Shown: one piece after another, positions 8,658 through 18,841 of the stretch
How the letters are laid out: each line of letters opens with the position of its first letter
Numbering within the stretch: the stretch's first letter is position 1
From: Promicromonospora iranensis
GTDB lineage: Bacteria > Actinomycetota > Actinomycetes > Actinomycetales > Cellulomonadaceae
Assembly: GCF_028994775.1 (NCBI RefSeq)
Contig: NZ_JAJQMN010000001.1
Coordinates: 124,001 to 188,000 of the forward strand
Reading direction: 5' to 3'
DNA: 64,000 bases
Notes under the pieces: model-generated
Seen by the model: the letters and a program-made list of their open reading frames with translations, nothing else
The model's database searches: none
Told to the model about the DNA's origin: nothing
Made by a program: the position numbers and the translations under genes

Positions 8658-8690
8658 GTGCTCGCACCGCTCTCCTGTTGCTGTCGCTGA
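8658..8690 (+). CDS. Polycysteine leader peptide (MLAPLSCCCR) upstream of cbs, probable cysteine attenuator
   Basis: A ten-codon ORF, GTG 8658 to TGA 8688-8690, encodes M-L-A-P-L-S-C-C-C-R. Its GTG lies exactly 6 nt after TACAGT (8646-8651), so it would be the first codon of a leaderless transcript. Leaderless ORFs with consecutive Cys codons are established cysteine-responsive attenuators in mycobacteria. Here the downstream gene is cystathionine beta-synthase, which fits. Stalling at the Cys codons when Cys-tRNA is scarce would raise cbs-metB expression (inference). A short hairpin follows at 8711-8728. Confidence 0.75.
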   Translation: MLAPLSCCCR

Positions 8691-8710
8691 CCCGGCCCCG
8701 TCCGTAGTCC

Positions 8711-8728
8711 GCGCGCACCGCTGCGCGC
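8711..8728 (+). promoter_or_regulatory. Hairpin between the Cys leader ORF and the cbs ribosome-binding site
   Basis: The arms GCGCGCA (8711-8717) and TGCGCGC (8722-8728) form a perfect 7-bp stem with a CCGC loop. It begins 20 nt after the leader stop and ends about 10 nt before AGGAAG, the cbs ribosome-binding site. Its position suits an attenuator or RBS-occluding structure. No U-tract follows, so simple Rho-independent termination is less likely. Confidence 0.5.
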
Positions 8729-8751
8729 CAGCACAACAGGAAGATCAACAG

Positions 8752-10119
8752 GTGCAGTACGTCAACTCTGTCGTAGACCTCGTCGGCAACACGCCCCTCG
8801 TCCGGCTCCACCGGGTGACCGACGGCGTGACCCGCGCGACCGTGCTCGTCAAGCTCGAGTACCTCAACCCCGGCGGGTCCTCCAAGGACCGCATCGCCGG
8901 GCGGATCATCGACGCCGCGGAGCGCGAGGGCAAGCTCCGCCCCGGCGGCACGATCGTCGAGCCGACCTCCGGCAACACCGGTGTCGGTCTCGCGCTCGTC
9001 GCCCAGCAGCGCGGCTACCGGTGCGTCTTCGTGCTGCCCGACAAGGTGGGCAAGGACAAGCGCGACGTGCTCACGGCGTACGGCGCCGAGGTGGTCGTGA
9101 CCCCCACGGCGGTCGCGCCGGACAGCCCCGAGTCGTACTACTCGGTGAGCGACCGGCTCGTGCGCGAGATCCCCGGCGCGTTCAAGCCCGACCAGTACTC
9201 CAACCCCCACGGCCCACGGTCCCACTACGAGACCACCGGCCCCGAGATCTGGCGCGACACCGAGGGTCGCGTGACCCACTTCGTCGCGGGCGTCGGCACC
9301 GGCGGCACCATCACCGGCGCCGGCCGCTACCTGCGTGAGGTCTCGGGCGACCGGGTGCGCATCGTCGGCGCGGACCCCGAGGGGTCCGTCTACTCGGGCG
9401 GCACCGGCCGCCCCTACCTCGTCGAGGGGGTCGGCGAGGACTTCTGGCCGTCCGCCTACGACCCGGCCGTGCCGCACGAGGTCATCGCCGTCAGCGATGC
9501 CGAGTCGTTCGCGATGACCCGGCGCCTGGCACGCGAGGAGGGCATCCTCGTGGGCGGGTCGAGCGGCATGGCCGTCGTCGCCGCCCTCCGGGCCGCCCGG
9601 GACCTCGGTCCCGACGACGTCGTCGTGGTCCTGCTGCCCGACGGCGGCCGGGGCTACCTCGCCAAGATCTTCGACGACACCTGGATGCGGTCCTACGGGT
9701 TCTCCCCCGCGATCGAGGACCACACGGTCGCCGACGTCCTGGCGGCGAAGGCGGGCCGCACCCCGCCGCTGGTCTACGTGCACCGGACCGACACGGTGCG
9801 GGATGCGATCGACCGGATGACCCGCACCGGCGTCTCCCAGCTGCTCGTGCTCACCGCGGAACCACCCGTGGTGCTCGGCGAGGTCGCGGGCGCCGTCCAC
9901 GAGGACGACCTGCTGGACGGCGTGTTCGGCGGCACGGTGCACCTCTCCGACGAGGTCGGCGGACTCATCGGCAGGCCGCTGCCGCTCGTCGGCGTCAACG
10001 AGCCGGTCGGGGCGCTGCGCTCGGCGCTCGCCGCCGACCCCGCCCTGCTCGTGACCGACGGCGGCAAGGCGCTCGGCGTGGTGTCCCGCTCCGACCTGCT
10101 CGACTACCTCGCCGTCTGA
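8752..10119 (+). CDS. cbs: Cystathionine beta-synthase
   Basis: A 455-residue PLP enzyme that condenses serine and homocysteine into cystathionine. The PLP lysine is K45 in SSKDRIAGR, followed by the EPTSGNTGVGLA loop and the GVGTGGTITGAGRYL phosphate-binding loop. Two CBS regulatory domains occupy roughly residues 330-455. The start is GTG 8752 with AGGAAG about 9 nt upstream. The frame stays open further upstream, but that part would read through the leader region. It forms an operon with metB and is probably controlled by the Cys leader. Confidence 0.92.
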   Translation: MQYVNSVVDLVGNTPLVRLHRVTDGVTRATVLVKLEYLNPGGSSKDRIAGRIIDAAEREGKLRPGGTIVEPTSGNTGVGLALVAQQRGYRCVFVLPDKVGKDKRDVLTAYGAEVVVTPTAVAPDSPESYYSVSDRLVREIPGAFKPDQYSNPHGPRSHYETTGPEIWRDTEGRVTHFVAGVGTGGTITGAGRYLREVSGDRVRIVGADPEGSVYSGGTGRPYLVEGVGEDFWPSAYDPAVPHEVIAVSDAESFAMTRRLAREEGILVGGSSGMAVVAALRAARDLGPDDVVVVLLPDGGRGYLAKIFDDTWMRSYGFSPAIEDHTVADVLAAKAGRTPPLVYVHRTDTVRDAIDRMTRTGVSQLLVLTAEPPVVLGEVAGAVHEDDLLDGVFGGTVHLSDEVGGLIGRPLPLVGVNEPVGALRSALAADPALLVTDGGKALGVVSRSDLLDYLAV

Positions 10120-10189
10120 CCCAGCTCGCCGACGGTCCCGGCTCGCCCGGACCCGGCCCACATCACTGAACCATCGAAGAGAGACCACC

Positions 10190-11356
10190 ATGACCGACGT
10201 CCGGCCCAGCCGTTTCGACACCCTCGCGATCCACGCGGGGCAGCACCCCGACCCGACCACGGGGGACGCGATCCCCCCGATCCACGTCACCTCCACCTAC
10301 GCGCAGGACGGCATCGGCGGGCTGCGCGGCGGGTACGAGTACTCGCGCGGCGGCAACCCCACACGCACCGCCCTGGAGGAACAGCTCGCCGCGATCGAGG
10401 GAGGCGCGCAAGGCATCTCGTTCGCCTCCGGCCTCGCCGCCGAGGACGCCCTGCTCCGTGCGGTGCTCTCGCCCGGGGACCACGTGCTCGTGCCGAACGA
10501 CGTCTACGGCGGCACGCACCGGCTCGTCCGCACCATCCACGGGCGGGCCGGCGTGGAGCACACGACGGTCGACACGTCCGACCTCGACGCCGTGCGTGCC
10601 GCCGTCCGGCCCGGGTCGAAGATGCTGTGGGTCGAGACGCCGTCGAACCCGCTGATGAAGATCAGCGACATCGCGGCACTGGCCGGCCTCGCCCGCGAGA
10701 CGGGCCTGCTCCTGGTGGTCGACAACACGTTCGCCTCGCCCGCCCTCCAGCGCCCCCTCGCCCTCGGCGCCGACGTCGTGGTGCACTCCACCACCAAGTA
10801 CCTCGGCGGGCACTCCGACGTCGTCGGCGGCGCCGTGGTCGTGGCGCACGGCGCCGAGGAGCTCGCCGACCAGGTGCGGTACGTGCAGTTCGCCGCTGGC
10901 GCCGTCTCCAGCCCGTTCGACGCCTTCCTCACCACGCGCGGGATCAAGACGCTGGCCGTGCGGATGCAGCGCCACTCCGAGAACGCCCAGGCGCTCGCCG
11001 AACGCCTGGTCGAGCACCCGGCGGTGGCCCGCGTGCTCTACCCGGGCCTGCCCGACCACCCGGGCCACAAGACCGCCGCGCACCAGATGTCGCGGTTCGG
11101 CGGCATGATCTCGCTGGAGCTGGCGGGCGGGGAGCGCGCGGCGCGCACGTTCGCCGAGTCGACCCGGGTCTTCCTGCTCGCCGAGTCGCTCGGCGGCGTC
11201 GAGTCGCTGGTCAACTACCCGAGCGAGATGACGCACGCGTCGGTGCGCGGTACGGAGGCCGAGGTGTCGCCGTCGATCGTGCGGCTGTCGGTAGGCCTGG
11301 AGGACGTGGCCGACCTGTCGGAGGACATCCTGCAGGCCCTGGACCGCACCCGTTGA
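10190..11356 (+). CDS. metB: Cystathionine gamma-synthase
   Basis: A 388-residue PLP enzyme of the Cys/Met metabolism family. The start is ATG 10190 after a GAGAGA ribosome-binding site. The Schiff-base lysine is K203 in HSTTKYLGGHSD. The substrate-phosphate contacts lie in EYSRGGNPTR and VPNDVYGGTHR. It would make cystathionine from an activated homoserine and cysteine, but some actinobacterial relatives act as gamma-lyases, so with cbs directly upstream reverse transsulfuration is equally possible. Its stop codon lies inside the left arm of a long palindrome. Confidence 0.9.
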   Translation: MTDVRPSRFDTLAIHAGQHPDPTTGDAIPPIHVTSTYAQDGIGGLRGGYEYSRGGNPTRTALEEQLAAIEGGAQGISFASGLAAEDALLRAVLSPGDHVLVPNDVYGGTHRLVRTIHGRAGVEHTTVDTSDLDAVRAAVRPGSKMLWVETPSNPLMKISDIAALAGLARETGLLLVVDNTFASPALQRPLALGADVVVHSTTKYLGGHSDVVGGAVVVAHGAEELADQVRYVQFAAGAVSSPFDAFLTTRGIKTLAVRMQRHSENAQALAERLVEHPAVARVLYPGLPDHPGHKTAAHQMSRFGGMISLELAGGERAARTFAESTRVFLLAESLGGVESLVNYPSEMTHASVRGTEAEVSPSIVRLSVGLEDVADLSEDILQALDRTR

Positions 11357-11413
11357 GTGCTGGGTATTTGTGGCTCAGAAGGCCCTACTGCCACAAATAC
11401 CCAGCACTCAACG
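11351..11413. repeat. Long perfect palindrome (family A, copy 1) overlapping the metB stop
   Basis: Arms of 24 bp at 11351-11374 and 11390-11413 are perfect complements around a 15-nt loop. They contain the core GAGTGCTGGGTAT. The metB stop TGA 11354-11356 is inside the left arm. A second copy with a related but different stem lies at 17015-17077. It could end transcription of cbs-metB, but no T-tract follows. Confidence 0.9.
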
Positions 11414-11442
11414 GGGTGTTGGGGCGGGATAGCCTGGGCGGC

Positions 11443-11718
11443 GTGAGCGAACATGCGCCCGTCAGCGCTGCCATGCACCGGGCCAAGGCGGATGCCCGCG
11501 CGTCCCACGTCACCGTGGGCCTCGTGCGGCACCTGCCCGGCGACCGCGAGGAGATCGACTGCTCCTGCGGCATGACGCTGACCAACGGTCCGCAGTGGTC
11601 GCTCGACGAGCACATCCGCCTGCACCGGGCCGAGGCCCGCTACCTGGCCCTGAGCCAGGTAGCGCCGGCGGGCATGCCGCGGCTCATCCCCGTGGGCCCG
11701 GGGCGGCTGCCCCGCTGA
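11443..11718 (+). CDS. Small hypothetical protein with a CxC...HxxxH putative zinc motif
   Basis: A 91-residue protein starting at GTG 11443, 7 nt after TAGCCT (11430-11435), which indicates a leaderless message. The middle reads EEIDCSCGMTLTNGPQWSLDE followed by HIRLHRA, so Cys-x-Cys and His-x3-His are spaced like a compact zinc finger. The rest is basic and Ala/Pro-rich. I do not recognise a named family. It lies just after the family A palindrome and converges with another small ORF. Confidence 0.6.
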   Translation: MSEHAPVSAAMHRAKADARASHVTVGLVRHLPGDREEIDCSCGMTLTNGPQWSLDEHIRLHRAEARYLALSQVAPAGMPRLIPVGPGRLPR

Positions 11719-11742
11719 CGGGGCCCTGTCGGCAAAGCTCGG

Positions 11743-11988
11743 TCAGAGCTCTTCCGGGTCGTCCCAGGAGACTCCGCTCGAGGCTCCGGAGATGGGGTCG
11801 AGGGCGCAGTCGGCGAGGTTGCGCGGCGCCTTGGAGGCGTCTCCGCCCCCGAGCAGTCCGCGGCGGGTTGCGGCGCGGCGGACAGCCGGCGGCGCGATAC
11901 GTGCGTAGGAAGCATTCGACTCGTCGACCAGATCGGTCGGAGCCGAATCGACAGGGTCGGTGGCGGGCTGGGGTTCCCCCGTGATCAT
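11743..11988 (-). CDS. Small hypothetical protein
   Basis: An 81-residue ORF from ATG 11986-11988, with an acidic N-terminus, a central Arg-rich patch (VRRAATRRGLLGGG) and an acidic end SWDDPEEL. There is no recognisable domain, and the ribosome-binding site is weak. A longer version from 12024 is open but adds a Cys-containing N-terminus unlike a typical start. It could be spurious. It converges with the 91-residue CxC/HxxxH gene with a 24-bp gap. Confidence 0.4.
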   Translation of the reverse strand: MITGEPQPATDPVDSAPTDLVDESNASYARIAPPAVRRAATRRGLLGGGDASKAPRNLADCALDPISGASSGVSWDDPEEL

Positions 11989-12130
11989 GGTCTCATTCTC
12001 GCAGAAACCCGGCGGTTCGCACATCCGCTTGGCACAGTATTTTTGAATCCCCGCGAAGCCTCCACGGCGACGGCACGCCCAGCACGCAGATCTCCCCCCA
12101 CGTACCCGGCCGGGGTGTGATGATCGTCGG

Positions 12131-14257
<2,127 letters not shown>

Positions 14258-14267
14258 GCTGTCGGCC

Positions 14268-16088
14268 GTGACCGGACCGAGGAGTGGAACCGGGGGAACC
14301 ACACCACCGCCCCGACCAGGGCCTGATATGCCTGTTCCCGGGCCCAGACCAGTGGTGTGGGCCCCGCGTGCGCGCATCATCGAGGTGCTCGTCCCCTACG
14401 ACCCGTACGAGGAGCCCGAGCACATGCCGCTGCGCCTCGTGGGCGCCGGCGAGCCCGGGTACTGGGGCGCGGACAGCGTGCTGGGGCACGGCACCGACTA
14501 CGGCTTCTCGATCGACGGCGGCCCTCTCCTGCCCGACCCGCGCAGCGTCTGGCTGCCGCAGGGTATCCACGGGCCCACCCGGGTCTTCGATCCGGCGTTC
14601 GAGTGGACCGACGGCTCCTGGTCGCCGCCCGACCTCTCCACGAGCATCCTCATGCACGTCGACGTCGAGACGTTCACCCCGGAAGGCACGCTGGACGCCG
14701 CCGCGGCGCTGCTGCCGACCGTCGCGGAGCTCGGGGTGCAGGGCATCGAGCTCGCGCCCGTCGCGGCGTTCGACCCCGCCGCCGGTCCCACGCGCGGAGT
14801 GCGGCTCTACTCGGTGCACGAGCCCTACGGCGGCCCGCGGGCGCTCCAGCGCTTCATCGACGCCGCGCACTCCCTGGGCCTCGCCGTCGTGCTGGACATC
14901 CCCTACCGCTGGGCGGTCGCCGACGAGCTGGGGCTGGAGGCCTACGGCCCGTACCTGACGGGCGGCGGCGGCCGCCGGCGGCCGCCGCGTCCCGACGTCG
15001 GCGACGCCGGGGAGCACGCCCTGCAGGCGATGCGCCCCCGGACCGGCCAGGTGCCCCTGGACCGGCCCCGCACTGGCCCCATCCAGCTCCGCACCGGTCA
15101 GGTGCCCTCGATCGGCACGCGGGCCGGCAAGGTCCCGTCCGCGCCGACCGTGCGCACCGACTACGTGGGCGACCGCATCAACCTCGACGGCAGCGGCAGC
15201 CGCGGGCCGCGCGACTTCCTCGTCGACGACGCCAGGCACTGGCTGCGCGAGTACCACGTGGACGGCCTGGTGCTCGACGTCGACGCTCTCGTGGACCGCT
15301 CCCCCACCCCGTTCCTCGGCGAGCTCGCGGACTACGTCGTCGGGATGGGCGAGCAGCTCGACCGGCGCTTCAGCCTGCTCGTGGACGGCCCCGGCCGGAG
15401 CGACCGGCTGACCACCATCCTGCTGCGCATCCTGTCCGGTCCCGGCCGTACCGAGGACATCCAGGCGCTGCAGATGCTCGCCGACCTGGTCCACCCGTCG
15501 GTGCGCCGGGCGACCCGCCAGAACAGCGGGCGCCGCAACCGGGTCCGGGCCGGCGCGAGCGTCGTCGAGGACATCACCCGGCTCCCCGCCGCCCAGCTCA
15601 CGGTCCCGTGGGCGGGCGAGGAGAGCCCGGCCACGGCGCTCCTCGGTGTGGACGACGTCGACATCCGGGCCAGCGTGCTCGCCACGGTCATCCTCGCGGG
15701 CAACCCGCTCGTGCTCGACACCGTGCACGCGCCGGTGGTGCCGCGCAACGAGAACGAGCGGCGGCTGGTGCGCTGGGCGCGCGACCTGATCTCGATCCGG
15801 CACGACATCACCGACGAGCTGGACCTGCCGCTGGAGATCCGCTCGACCGCCGACCGGTCCGTCATCGCGGTGCTGCGGGGCAGCCTGGCGTTCGTGCTGA
15901 ACACCGGCCACGGGCTCGCCGCGCTGCGTCTGGGGAGCCTGCTACGGCCCGCCGACGGAGCGACGAAGGCACCGCTCCCGGGGGCGTTCAAGCTCGCGGC
16001 GGCCTGGGAGCCGGGCGCGACCCGCCTGGTCGGCGACACCCTGACGGTGCCGCCGCGGATGACCGCCGTGCTGCGCGCGGACAGCTGA
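14268..16088 (+). CDS. Malto-oligosyltrehalose trehalohydrolase-like protein lacking catalytic residues
   Basis: About 606 residues. The N-terminus (PVVWAPRARIIEVLV) and the barrel resemble TreZ/GH13. Region I, normally DVVYNH, reads DIPYRW; the acid/base Glu block reads LLVDGPGRSD; and the NHDQ-type block reads WAGEESPA. Only the nucleophile-like Asp in DGLVLDVDAL remains. A Pro/Arg-rich insert with four RTGQVP-like repeats (about residues 245-290) replaces the loop after region I. The start is uncertain: GTG 14268 is used, while GTG 14241 overlaps glgX and ATG 14328 begins just before the domain. It is probably a carbohydrate-binding pseudoenzyme. Confidence 0.7.
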   Translation: MTGPRSGTGGTTPPPRPGPDMPVPGPRPVVWAPRARIIEVLVPYDPYEEPEHMPLRLVGAGEPGYWGADSVLGHGTDYGFSIDGGPLLPDPRSVWLPQGIHGPTRVFDPAFEWTDGSWSPPDLSTSILMHVDVETFTPEGTLDAAAALLPTVAELGVQGIELAPVAAFDPAAGPTRGVRLYSVHEPYGGPRALQRFIDAAHSLGLAVVLDIPYRWAVADELGLEAYGPYLTGGGGRRRPPRPDVGDAGEHALQAMRPRTGQVPLDRPRTGPIQLRTGQVPSIGTRAGKVPSAPTVRTDYVGDRINLDGSGSRGPRDFLVDDARHWLREYHVDGLVLDVDALVDRSPTPFLGELADYVVGMGEQLDRRFSLLVDGPGRSDRLTTILLRILSGPGRTEDIQALQMLADLVHPSVRRATRQNSGRRNRVRAGASVVEDITRLPAAQLTVPWAGEESPATALLGVDDVDIRASVLATVILAGNPLVLDTVHAPVVPRNENERRLVRWARDLISIRHDITDELDLPLEIRSTADRSVIAVLRGSLAFVLNTGHGLAALRLGSLLRPADGATKAPLPGAFKLAAAWEPGATRLVGDTLTVPPRMTAVLRADS

Positions 16089-16144
16089 CCTGGGAGCCTG
16101 AGGTCCTGGCACCGGAGGATTCCGGTCCCACGAAGGAGGCACCG

Positions 16145-17005
16145 ATGGCGAAGAAGCCCGAGAAGCTCTGGAAGGCCCCGGCGGACGAGGCCCTGCGCTG
16201 GGTGCGCGGCACCGATGTGACCGCCCTGGACCATTCGTCCACGCCCGGCTGGGCCGGCAAGCGGGCCGACGGCGAGCAGCTGATGGCGGCGCGTGCCCCG
16301 GAGCTCGCCGACCTCCAGGAGCGGCTCTTCGCGCACGGCCGCACCGGCGGTGACCGCTCGGTGCTCCTCGTGCTGCAGGGCCTGGACACGGCCGGCAAGG
16401 GCGGGATCGTGCGCCACGTCGTCGGCATGGTGGACCCGCAGGGTGTGCAGCACCGGGGGTTCGGCGTGCCGACCGAGGAGGAGCGGAAGCACGACTACCT
16501 CTGGCGGATCCGCAACGCGCTCCCCCGGCCCGGGTACCTCGGCGTCTTCGACCGGTCGCACCACGAGCAGGTGCTGGTCGTCCGGGTGAACCGGCTCGAG
16601 CCGGTCAAGACCTGGCGCAAGCACTTCCGGGAGCTGAACGACTTCGAGGCCGAGGTGGCGGCGTCGGGCACCCTGATCGTGAAGGTGGCGCTCTTCGTGT
16701 CGGCCGACGAGCAGAAGGAGCGCCTCGCCGAGCGGCTCGAACGGCCCGACAAGCACTGGAAGTACGACCCGGCCGACATCGACGTCCGCTCCAGGCTCCC
16801 GGAGTACCTGGCGGCCTACCAGGAGATGCTGGACCGCACCTCCACGGCCGTGGCGCCCTGGTACGTCGTACCGGCGGACCGGAAGTGGTACGCGCGCCTG
16901 GCGGTCACCGAGCTGCTGACCGGCGCCCTCCGCTCGCTCGACCTGGGCTGGCCGCCCGCCGACTTCGACGTGGAGGCCGAGAAGGCCCGCCTCGCGGCCA
17001 GCTAA
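16145..17005 (+). CDS. ppk2: Polyphosphate kinase 2 family protein
   Basis: A 286-residue P-loop kinase that transfers phosphate between polyphosphate and nucleotides. Walker A is LQGLDTAGKGG near residues 77-87, Walker B is FDRSHHEQVL near 135, and the lid carries the RPDKHWKYDPADID segment. The start ATG 16145 has a strong AAGGAGG at 16133-16139. It follows the TreZ-like gene by 56 bp. Whether it phosphorylates AMP, ADP or GDP cannot be told from sequence alone. Confidence 0.93.
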   Translation: MAKKPEKLWKAPADEALRWVRGTDVTALDHSSTPGWAGKRADGEQLMAARAPELADLQERLFAHGRTGGDRSVLLVLQGLDTAGKGGIVRHVVGMVDPQGVQHRGFGVPTEEERKHDYLWRIRNALPRPGYLGVFDRSHHEQVLVVRVNRLEPVKTWRKHFRELNDFEAEVAASGTLIVKVALFVSADEQKERLAERLERPDKHWKYDPADIDVRSRLPEYLAAYQEMLDRTSTAVAPWYVVPADRKWYARLAVTELLTGALRSLDLGWPPADFDVEAEKARLAAS

Positions 17006-17014
17006 CCCCCGTGT

Positions 17015-17077
17015 CGTTGAGTGCTGGGTATGTGCGCTCAGAGGGGCCGTTCGAGCGCAGATACCCAGCACTCAGCG
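17015..17077. repeat. Long palindrome (family A, copy 2) between convergent ppk2 and zapE
   Basis: Arms 17015-17039 and 17053-17077 pair over 25 positions with two mismatches and share CGTTGAGTGCTGGGTAT with the copy at 11351. The outer stem is the same and the inner stem differs but still pairs, which points to selection for structure. It fills most of the 74-bp gap and could act as a bidirectional terminator. Confidence 0.88.
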
Positions 17078-17079
17078 GC

Positions 17080-18126
17080 TCAGAGGAGCTTGCGGCCCTC
17101 CTCGGCCAGCGCGCCCAGGCGGGACAGTGCCCGGTAGTACTTCTTGCGGTACCCGCCGGCGAGCATCTCCTCCGTGAACAGCCCCCGGGTGTCCGCGGAC
17201 CCGCCGAGCAGCACGGGCACGTCCCGGTCGTAGAGGCGGTCCACGAGCACCACGAGACGCAGCGCCACCTCCTGCGCCGTCACGGGGTGCACGCCCGTCA
17301 GGGCGACGACGGAGACGCCGTCGAGCAGCGCGCCGTACCGGCTGGGGTGCACGGTGGCCAGGTGCTCGAGCAGGTCGTCGAACGCGTCGAGCGTGGCACC
17401 CGGCCGGGCGGCCGCGGCGGCGGTGACCTGGACCTCGGTCAGCGGCTCCGAGTCGGTCACGACCTCGCGGTGGCGGTAGTCCTCGCCGTCGACCCGTAGG
17501 GTCTCGAAGCGGTCGGACAGGGCCTTGATCTCGCGCTGGAAGTCCTGTGCGGCGAAGCGGCCCTCGCCGAGCGCGCCGGGCAGCGTGTTCGAGGTCGCGG
17601 CGAGGGCGACGCCCCGGTCCGCGAGCTCCCGCATGAGGCGGGACATGATGGTGGTGTCGCCGGCGTCGTCGAGCTCGAACTCGTCGATGCAGACCAGCTT
17701 CTTCGCGGCGAGCGCCTCGACGGTCGGGAGGAACCCGAGCGCCCCGACGAGGTTGGTGTACTCGACGAAGGTGCCGTAGGCGGCCTTGTCGGGACCGAGC
17801 GCCTCACCGACGGCGTGGGCCAGCGAGGTGAGCAGGTGGGTCTTGCCGACGCCGAACCCGCCGTCGAGGTAGATCGCCGGGGCCGCCTTGCGCCGTGCGA
17901 ACAGCCCGCGCCTCGGGGCCGTGATCTCCTGGGCGATCTCCTGCAGCCGGGCGAGCGCGCGGGCCTGGCTGGGGTGTGCCGGGTTGGCGCGGTAGGTGGC
18001 GAACCGGGCGTCCGCGAAGTGCCGCGGTGGCACCAGGTCGGTGACGAGCCGGTCGACAGGGACCTGCGGTCGGACGGCGCACAGGGCGGTCGTCGCGGTC
18101 TGGCTGTCGGTGGTAGCGGTTGTCAC
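17080..18126 (-). CDS. zapE: ZapE/AFG1-like P-loop ATPase
   Basis: About 348 residues. Walker A is GGFGVGKTHLL near residue 87, and the sensor region includes LVCIDEFELDDAGDTTIMSR. This AAA-like ATPase destabilises FtsZ rings in proteobacteria, and AFG1 in mitochondria handles respiratory proteins; the actinobacterial role is less clear. The start is set at GTG 18124-18126 (VTTATTDS). An upstream GTG at 18183 would give a GTGA overlap with the preceding gene but adds an unusual Trp/Pro-rich leader. Confidence 0.87.
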   Translation of the reverse strand: MTTATTDSQTATTALCAVRPQVPVDRLVTDLVPPRHFADARFATYRANPAHPSQARALARLQEIAQEITAPRRGLFARRKAAPAIYLDGGFGVGKTHLLTSLAHAVGEALGPDKAAYGTFVEYTNLVGALGFLPTVEALAAKKLVCIDEFELDDAGDTTIMSRLMRELADRGVALAATSNTLPGALGEGRFAAQDFQREIKALSDRFETLRVDGEDYRHREVVTDSEPLTEVQVTAAAAARPGATLDAFDDLLEHLATVHPSRYGALLDGVSVVALTGVHPVTAQEVALRLVVLVDRLYDRDVPVLLGGSADTRGLFTEEMLAGGYRKKYYRALSRLGALAEEGRKLL

Positions 18127-18179
18127 AAGGCACCAGATTACCGGCGGGTCGGCCCGCGGGGAGGGCCACGAGAGCAAGG

Positions 18180-18827
18180 TCACACGTGTCGGACGGCGGG
18201 TGCGGCCGGGTCGTCCAGGAGCTCCCCTAGGGCCTGCACCACCTGCGCCGGAGCCCTGGTCTGGGCCGGGCCCTCGTTGCGGTCGTCGCCGGCGACGGCG
18301 TGGTCGATCACGAGCTCGTGGAACCGGGGGCCGCTCGACTCCAGGCGGAGCACCTGGACCAGCATCGCCAGGCCCGCACCGGTGACGTTGATCGCGCCGG
18401 AGCCGCTCATGGCCTCGCGGGACGCCGCCCCGTTGAGCACGACGTACGGGTCGCCCGGTCCGAGCAGCGGGACGAGCGCGCGGGCGGTGTCGAGGTGCGC
18501 AGTGAGGTGGGAGGCCAGCGTGGCGGTCCAGTCGGACGGGTCCACCTCCAGCAGCGGGGCGCCCTTCTGCCAGCCGCCGATCGAGGCCACCACGGCCCCG
18601 GGCAGCGGTACGCCGGTCTGCGCGCAGGCTTCGCGGACGGCGTCGGGCAGGGAGCTGGGTCCTGTGTTGCGGACGGGGACCACACCGGGCTGGACGGTGA
18701 CCCGGTCAGGCAGCTCGCGCCGGGCGGCGGCGAGCACGGGTCGACCGCCGGCAGCCAGGCCGCGAACGACCCGGCTGCCGACGAACCCGCTCGCCCCGAC
18801 GACGAGGACCGGGCGAGGACTGTTCAT
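18180..18827 (-). CDS. SDR-like NAD(P)-binding Rossmann protein
   Basis: A 215-residue protein beginning PVLVVGASGFVGSRVVRGL, a classical GxxGxxG nucleotide motif. A DPSDWTATLASHL segment and YVVLNGAASREAM follow. The Tyr-x3-Lys catalytic pair of short-chain dehydrogenases is not visible where expected after the VVLNGAAS strand, since SGSGAINVTGAG stands there instead. It may bind a cofactor without SDR chemistry. It lies between DUF805 genes and zapE on the same strand. Confidence 0.75.
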   Translation of the reverse strand: MNSPRPVLVVGASGFVGSRVVRGLAAGGRPVLAAARRELPDRVTVQPGVVPVRNTGPSSLPDAVREACAQTGVPLPGAVVASIGGWQKGAPLLEVDPSDWTATLASHLTAHLDTARALVPLLGPGDPYVVLNGAASREAMSGSGAINVTGAGLAMLVQVLRLESSGPRFHELVIDHAVAGDDRNEGPAQTRAPAQVVQALGELLDDPAAPAVRHV

Positions 18828-18841
18828 TCGCTCAGGCTAGG

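Noticed and set aside
8650-8751. Longer start of cystathionine beta-synthase
   Set aside because: The extension overlaps the leader ORF and hairpin, is not similar to the enzyme's N-terminus, and GTG 8752 has its own AGGAAG.
14357-16144. Open frame running into ppk2 from within the TreZ-like gene
   Set aside because: The upstream part is another frame of the TreZ-like gene; the true ppk2 start has AAGGAGG and matches family length.
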